Shown piece after piece: positions 59,160 to 64,000 of a DNA stretch of 64,000 nt. The DNA is taken from the NCBI RefSeq assembly GCF_023699985.2, contig NC_069686.1, positions 31,182,910 to 31,246,909 on the forward strand, given 5' to 3'. Position 1 is the first letter of the stretch, and each line of letters opens with the position of its first letter. The translations under genes and the position numbers were made by a program. This DNA comes from Odocoileus virginianus. Taxonomy: Eukaryota; Chordata; Mammalia; Artiodactyla; Cervidae. The notes below the pieces were generated by a model. The model searched no databases and was not told the DNA's origin. It saw nothing but the letters and a program-made list of their open reading frames with translations.

Positions 59160-59830
59160 CAAAGGAGGAGGATTCTGCCTGCCTGATAAGCCGTGTCTCC
59201 ACAGATTCCAGACACCCCACTTCCCTGTCTCTCTTTGACCCCTCAATTCCTGCTGCTTCCTAAAATAGACCTTCCCAAGGCTCTGCCCTCAACTCTCTGG
59301 GATTGCCTCCATATCTATATTCTTACCTTTCAGTCCTGAGCAGCTGAAGCCCAACTCACCTTGGAGCCTTGATTTCTTCAGATCTAGATGACAGCTACCT
59401 AGTAAGGTTCTCCCCTGACTTATCTCAGTCAGTATTTCCAGAAGTGAACACTTGACTCCACTCTTTAGTTCCCATCCTTTCTCCTGACTTCCCTACACTA
59501 CACCACACTTCTCCCAGTCACTTAAGTTACTTGTTCTTCCATAGGTTACTAAAATTGTAGTCTAGATATCTTTATTCCTTAATCTCTCAGATTCATTTTC
59601 CTTCTTCCTGCCTTGCCTCATGCTAGAGACCTCATCCTAATTCAAGACCTCATTGCTTCACTGCTCCCATTGTATTCACTTCCTGGGTGAATTCCCCTAC
59701 TTACAGTTTCTTTTACTTCCACTTCTTTGACACATTGTTGCCAGATCATCTCTTCATATGCTTTGATCTTTTATCTACTCAAAAAAATCTTTGGTGGCTT
59801 CCCTTGCTACTGAATTAATACTAATCCAAC
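59160..59830 (+). repeat. Probable L2 LINE fragment
   Basis: C/T-rich text similar to L2: 'ctctgccctcaactctctgg', 'ttgccagatcatctcttcat', 'aatctttggtggcttccctt'. The match is weak and the boundaries are guesses. Confidence 0.4.
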
Positions 59831-60019
59831 AAACTAAGGATGGGTCCTTCAAATTTTTCATATGGCTTTTATTGGTGATTTAACCACTGATGGTGAATTT
59901 CTCTAAATTTTCCTTAAACTTTCATATTTTCATCTTATAGCACATTCTAGAGTAAAAAGTTCTCTAAATTTACTGTTTGGGGGTAAAACAGCTTCTCAAT
60001 ATGTGTTTTTCATTTGCAA

Positions 60020-60200
60020 GCAAAATAAATACTACTTAAACTGATTTAAAAAATAAAAGGCAACTTATTGCATAAGGACAACTTACTGACTCATATAAAT
60101 GCAAAATCCAGAATTTGTCCTAGTTAGGCATGACTGTCATACCAGGGACAGCTTCTCTCTCTCTTTTGTACAAGCAAGATAGCTATAACAATACCAGCTA
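60020..60200 (+). repeat. Ancient repeat, copy A
   Basis: Text like 'ggcaacttattgcataagg', 'gactcatataaatgcaaa', 'cagaatttgtcctagttagg' resembles an old repeat also present at 60510-60885. Family not named. Confidence 0.35.
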
Positions 60201-60218
60201 TACATTCAACCTGCTTGA

Positions 60219-60244
60219 CCCCCCCCCCCCCCCCCCCCCCCCCC
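60219..60244. repeat. 26-base C homopolymer
   Basis: Twenty-six consecutive C residues, then gccccgcc and an A7 run. C/G homopolymers of this length are rare in mammalian DNA and can form i-motif or G-quadruplex structures. The exact length is also prone to sequencing error. Confidence 0.9.
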
Positions 60245-60509
60245 GCCCCGCCAAAAAAAGTTTCAGTTTATAACTCTGGAAAGAAAGCTCTGGTAAGGAT
60301 TTTTATTTCCCTTGCTATGGTTACATATTGTCTTTAATTAAGCACTAAGGTGAGGGAAAACATTTGGGTAGACTTATCACTGAGAAAAGGAGATGAAGGG
60401 CCAAGTTGTCTTACCCAAATCTCAAGGTATTGGTGCTCTACAGAGTAGAAGACTTGTAACAGAAAGGGTATAAACTGTTGGGAGACACACACACATCCTA
60501 CATGCCTTT

Positions 60510-60885
60510 GGCTGCATGTAACAAAACACCTAATTCAAAGGGGCTTAAACAATAAAGAGCCTGATTTATCTTACCTAACCAAAAATCTGGGTGGAGAAAA
60601 TTTCAGGATGGCACAATGTATCTTTTTATCTTTCTGCTGGGTCATCCTCTTTCTCCCTGCAAGTCACCAGATGACTGGGGCAGCTCTAAGCATTATACCT
60701 CACAAGACAGTGTTACAAGCAGGAAAGAAAGGGCAAAAGAGACACCGTCTTTCCCAGAAGCCCCTGGCTGACCATTCTTTCTGTCACTGGCAGGAACTGT
60801 CACAAACCCATTCCAGCTCAGTCCTTGGAAAGGGGAATGGAATAACTGGCTTAATGCACATAATTTGTCCCTGGAGCTAGGTAGA
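60510..60885 (+). repeat. Ancient repeat, copy B
   Basis: 'gctgcatgtaacaaaacacc', 'aaggggcttaaacaataaag', 'gcctgatttatcttacctaa', then a middle with 'cccagaagcccctggctgac' and an end 'ggaatggaataactggctta'. Same type as copy A. The 90-codon frame at 60608-60880 lies inside it and is not a gene. Confidence 0.4.
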
Positions 60886-60889
60886 CTCT

Positions 60890-61685
60890 CAGGAAGAAAA
60901 AAAGTAAACTAGTCGTTGGTGGGTCACTAATAATGTTTGCCATTAGATCATACTTCTTATTTGATTCCTGCCACCTGTTTAAATTTTTAAATTTGTAGTG
61001 TTTCTCATGAAGTTTTAGATTGCCTTTTTATTTTGAATCATAATATTTCAGAGTTCAGATGAACTTACGTCATCCAATTGAGGGCTTTTCAACGTTTTTT
61101 ATTCCAGACTTGTAAGCCATCAAACAAATGCAAATAAATGGGAGAGGTTATAAATGAGCTGGTGAAGTGTGGAAGCCAGGTAAAGAAGGCAAGTTCCCCC
61201 CATTCCCCCCATCCACCAACCCCCCCTCCCCCCACCCCGCCCCACCTGCTGCTGGCTAGTGACCCTGAGACACTTCTGGAATGCAATTTTAAAACCTCAC
61301 CTCTCCTCTACTTCTCTTACTTTAAGGAACGGAGGTCCTAAGAAGTAAAATGATTTGCATTTGCTCCTCCATATGTTACTAAGACTGTAGTCTAGATTTC
61401 TTTATTCCTTAATCTCTTAGTATCTCTTACATCTTTATAATTCTGTATTGTATTTGTCTTCAAATTTTGCTTTGTATGCACCCACTTAAAAAAAAAATCC
61501 TTAAAAATAAATCTTGATGTAGAAGTCTCACCTTATTTCAGCAGTCTGTTATGCTCCTTCTCTAACCCCAGTCTTGATACACAGTATTCCTAAGCTACAC
61601 AGGAAGTACTTCTGGTGTAGCTACACAGTGTTTTATTCTGTTGTAGGCAGGAGAGTGGCTAAGCAACGGAGTATTAAGCAGGGTA
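60890..61685. other. Non-coding; G/C-skewed patch
   Basis: 61196-61252 is almost pure C with interspersed A/T (ccccccattcccccc). 61364-61420 repeats about 55 bases of 59538-59592. No gene. Confidence 0.45.
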
Positions 61686-61689
61686 CCAC

Positions 61690-61835
61690 TGTGTTCCAAC
61701 TTTGACTCCAACAGCCTCACTTTTCCTCATTTGTTAAGCTGAAGTAATTATAACACCTACTTCACTGGGTTGAAGTTCATAGGCAATGTACTTACACAGC
61801 CCAGCACATAGCAACTGCTATGTGTTTACTGTTAT
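61690..61835 (-). repeat. MIR SINE fragment
   Basis: 'cctcacttttcctcatttgt', 'aacacctacttcactgggtt' and 'cccagcacatagcaactgct' follow the MIR complement. Confidence 0.6.
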
Positions 61836-61839
61836 TTCT

Positions 61840-62630
61840 CAGTCATCCCCTTCCCCCCAAATTCTTTTTGGCCTTCAAAGATCCTATAAACTGCTAGCAA
61901 TTTCCCTCTCAGAGATAAAGGGGCAATAATGCCTAAATCCAGAGTCTCCTATCTTATGTTTAGACTCATTTCCATGAATGCATTTCCTTCACTTTACTTT
62001 CTTCTCCTCATATAACTTCACTGTATGGTTTGCAATTTTACTTCCCGTGGAAAGGAAGGGTAACTCATACTGTGGAGTATAAGAGTCCTGGGATCAAGTT
62101 TCTCACTCTCAAAGAAAGCCATCTTACAGATTCTAGGTCACTTGTCAAGAATCACCAACGTTCCAAAGATGCCTGCTCACATCTTATAGTTCCAATATAC
62201 TTGGATCTAAGTGCCAGTTCGCCTTCACCGCTCCGACAAAACTACTCCCAATCCCTGACAGTTACCCCATGTATTTGCCTGAATTAGCTAAGATAAGAAA
62301 AGTAAAACAGGAGTGGTTGTTTTTAAACAACTAAACATCTAAAGACACAACTAAGTAATTGTGTAATTTTGTGTCTACATATTAATAAAATTTTTATTTG
62401 CCTCATTCACCGAGGACGACTTCAGAAGACAGAACCTCCTCTCAAGGTTCAACGGAACTAAGTATAATGAGCTTTTTTTGGTAAATGTTGACTCAATATT
62501 TATAGTTACTTAATTTAAAAACTCCATTGCTTTTTCTGATGTTGACTTAAGAACTTTACACTTTTGTTAACAGAAGAGACTCATTGCACGCCGACAAATC
62601 TACTCTAGTAAGGTGTGGAAATCCACCTTT
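61840..62630. other. Non-coding flank of the tRNA cluster
   Basis: No repeat or gene recognised. An 85-codon frame at 62030-62287 has no domain. Confidence 0.4.
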
Positions 62631-62637
62631 AGCAAGA

Positions 62638-62708
62638 GCATTGGTGGTTCAGTGGTAGAATTCTCGCCTGCCACGCGGGAGGCCCGGGTTCGATTCCCGG
62701 CCAATGCA
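62638..62708 (+). tRNA. TRG-GCC: tRNA-Gly (anticodon GCC)
   Basis: A 71-base intronless gene that decodes GGC and GGU codons in cytosolic translation. The acceptor stem GCATTGG pairs with CCAATGC, with A at the discriminator position (62708). The anticodon stem CTCGC/GCGGG flanks loop CTGCCAC, with GCC at 62670-62672. Internal promoters are A box TGGTTCAGTGG (62645-62655) and B box GGTTCGATTCC (62687-62697). A T5 terminator follows after three bases. All stems pair, with no sign of pseudogene decay. It faces the tRNA-Ala gene 272 bases away. Confidence 0.97.
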
Positions 62709-62711
62709 ATG

Positions 62712-62716
62712 TTTTT
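62712..62716 (+). terminator. Pol III terminator of tRNA-Gly
   Basis: A run of five T on the coding strand three bases after the mature 3' end, followed by C and a second T5 at 62718-62722 as a back-up. Confidence 0.9.
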
Positions 62717-62954
62717 CTTTTTCCCCACACGTCTCAGCTCCTCAGAACGAGTTCATTAGAAAGTTAGGAATGGCCGTTTTATGCAAATAAATATGACGAG
62801 CATAATTTCTCATTTGAGTTTCTTATGGAGCAATTAAAATGGCTGATTCCCTGAGGCGCGCCGTATTTTGAGACCTTCTTTTACATATTTTTAGGGCGCT
62901 TAGAGTACACATGTGAAATGTAATGGGACATACATTTACTATATTATATGGATT

Positions 62955-62968
62955 AAAAAAAAAAAAAA
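62955..62968 (-). terminator. Pol III terminator of tRNA-Ala
   Basis: Fourteen A on the plus strand give T14 on the coding strand, 12 bases after the mature 3' end. The precursor trailer is therefore about 12 bases plus a few U. Confidence 0.9.
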
Positions 62969-62980
62969 CCCTCGGCTGTT

Positions 62981-63052
62981 TGGAGATGCCGGGGATTGAA
63001 CCCGGGACCTCACACATGCGAAGCGCGCGCTCTACCACTGAGCTACATCCCC
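62981..63052 (-). tRNA. TRA-CGC: tRNA-Ala (anticodon CGC)
   Basis: A 72-base intronless gene reading GCG alanine codons. The acceptor stem GGGGATG pairs with CATCTCC through one G-U, with discriminator A at 62981. The anticodon loop TTCGCAT (63016-63022) carries CGC at 63018-63020, and the stem CGCGC/GTGTG pairs with two G-U. The A box TAGCTCAGTGG is at 63035-63045 and the B box GGTTCAATCCC at 62992-63002. A perfect 8-base inverted repeat flanks it: 63053-63060 in the leader and 62971-62978 in the trailer. The G-T pair in the anticodon stem does not prevent folding. Confidence 0.96.
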
Positions 63053-63060
63053 CAGCCGAG

Positions 63061-63195
63061 AAACCCTTTTCTGTTATAGGTATTCATTCAGGCTAGCGCT
63101 AGACCAATGGCTCTGGTTAAGTTTCGAGACTTTGTTTTGCTGAGAGCTTCCACGGCATCCTCTTTTCTACCTTTGCCGCTTCTTTTGAAACCGTT
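63061..63195. other. Non-coding spacer
   Basis: Short region between the tRNA-Ala leader and the CpG-rich element. Nothing recognised. Confidence 0.4.
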
Positions 63196-63199
63196 TCTG

Positions 63200-63540
63200 A
63201 GATGTATCAGAACTTCATGCCACCAGCGTTGTGGGACGCAAACCTGACTGGCTCTCGAGCACTCCAGCGAGGCGCCTGGAGCCCGAACTGAGACCCTGCT
63301 CGCTGCCGGGCGGCGGGGCAGGACGTCCCGCGCAGAGCGCCAGCCCGAGACCGACTCCTCCGTCGGCTTACTGCGCAGGCGCCGCAGAACGCGGAGGTGG
63401 GGGTGCATCCGGCGCTTTGTTGCGGAGAGGGCCCCCCCCAGTACGGGCTCCGAGGGAGCAGGCGGGAATCGCCGCGAGCGCTGTCCTGGTGCCAAAGGAG
63501 ACCTGCTCCTGAAGCAGAGCGGTGGGGATCTTCCTTGCAC
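63200..63540. promoter_or_regulatory. CpG-rich element with NRF1-like site
   Basis: About 340 bases rich in CpG (e.g. gcgagcgctg, ccgggcggcggggc). TGCGCAGGCGCC at about 63371-63382 matches an NRF1-type site. It lies about 150 bases beyond the tRNA-Ala start. On the minus strand a good splice donor CAG|GTAAAT falls at 63563/63564, so a leftward transcript from here is possible. The 170-codon minus frame through it is probably a GC artefact. It could be the promoter of a non-coding RNA, or open chromatin associated with the tRNA genes. I cannot tell which. Confidence 0.5.
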
Positions 63541-63564
63541 GGCCGAAAACCTTTCGGATTTACC

Positions 63565-64000
63565 TGGACAGCCGCCCTTCCCCCACCAAAATAAACCCAC
63601 ATCTCAGGAAAACATGTTCACGGCAAATCCCCGTAAACTGGCTTTGTAGGGGTTACAGCCAACTCTTGCAGGAGAAAATGACTTAACAGCATGCTTTTTA
63701 TGTGGGGTCCAAACTGAAAGAAAATGACACCAACACCCTCTTTGTAGCTTAATTTTACATAAATGATAAGGTCGATGGGAAGCACCTCCTCATGATGCAC
63801 TTTTCTCGCCGGTATTTACACCCTGGACCCATCTGACTGATACGTTGTGAGAGAAACACATGTCACTTAACACTACTTCATTGTGTCCTCTGAACTCTTC
63901 TAACCGCTAATCCTACCCCCAGCCCCAAAGGAAGAAATGTACCCCAGTCTTGTTTACTTGAAATAACCTCTCTCTGGTTATTTGAGTGCTAGGTAATACG
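63565..64000. other. Non-coding, nothing recognised
   Basis: Right edge of the window. No repeat or coding frame was recognised. Confidence 0.4.

Noticed and set aside
60608..60880. 90-codon frame with a signal-peptide-like start
   Set aside because: It lies inside an ancient interspersed repeat. The hydrophobic start comes from repeat sequence.
63088..63600. 170-codon minus-strand open frame beside the tRNA-Ala gene
   Set aside because: It overlaps another minus frame and a plus frame through the same CpG-rich patch, and shows no recognisable domain.
1..64000. CRISPR array, bacterial operon, insertion sequence or phage
   Set aside because: No regularly spaced repeats, no dense coding. The genome style is mammalian.

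Overview
The window is a ruminant (bovine, ovine or other pecoran) nuclear DNA segment. The diagnosis rests on dozens of copies of ruminant-specific repeats: Bov-tA and Bov-A2 SINEs, CHR-2-type tRNA-derived SINEs, and many BovB LINE fragments carrying pieces of reverse transcriptase. Ancient mammalian repeats (L2, MIR, MER5A, MLT1-like LTRs, a Tigger-like transposon) lie beneath them. The species cannot be named from the sequence alone. No intact protein-coding exon was recognised, and almost every open frame is BovB debris, a SINE frame or chance.

Two regions look genic. Near the right end are two intact, convergent tRNA genes: tRNA-Gly(GCC) at 62638-62708 (+) and tRNA-Ala(CGC) at 62981-63052 (-). 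Each has A and B boxes and a downstream T-run terminator. At 21270-22480 there is a strong CpG island with GC boxes and ETS-type sites. From memory, human chromosome 2 carries the same Gly(GCC)/Ala(CGC) pair, a few hundred bases apart, some 35 kb upstream of GPD2 (mitochondrial glycerol-3-phosphate dehydrogenase). Order, orientation and spacing fit here if the window is inverted relative to human. The island would then be the GPD2 promoter and first non-coding exon, transcribed leftward, and 1 to about 22000 would be GPD2 intron 1. This placement is inference and was not verified.

Layout: 1-8870 is mostly unique sequence with few old repeats. 8870-13760 is a long L2 block with nested LTRs and SINEs. 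13760-21260 is sparse. 21270-22480 is the CpG island. 22500-62600 is repeat-rich intergenic DNA containing five larger BovB copies (the longest at 33664-36497), a 1046-bp solo LTR with a 6-bp target duplication (45396-46441), a Tigger-like transposon (39138-39954) and L2 blocks. 62600-63100 is the tRNA cluster. 63200-63540 is a second, shorter CpG-rich element with an NRF1-like site. 63600-64000 is unassigned.

I found no new biological system. The most useful leads are the tRNA/GPD2 synteny, an 8-bp leader-trailer pairing in the tRNA-Ala precursor, the unassigned CpG element, and a solo LTR whose U3 holds an 82-codon frame with a signal-peptide-like N-terminus.
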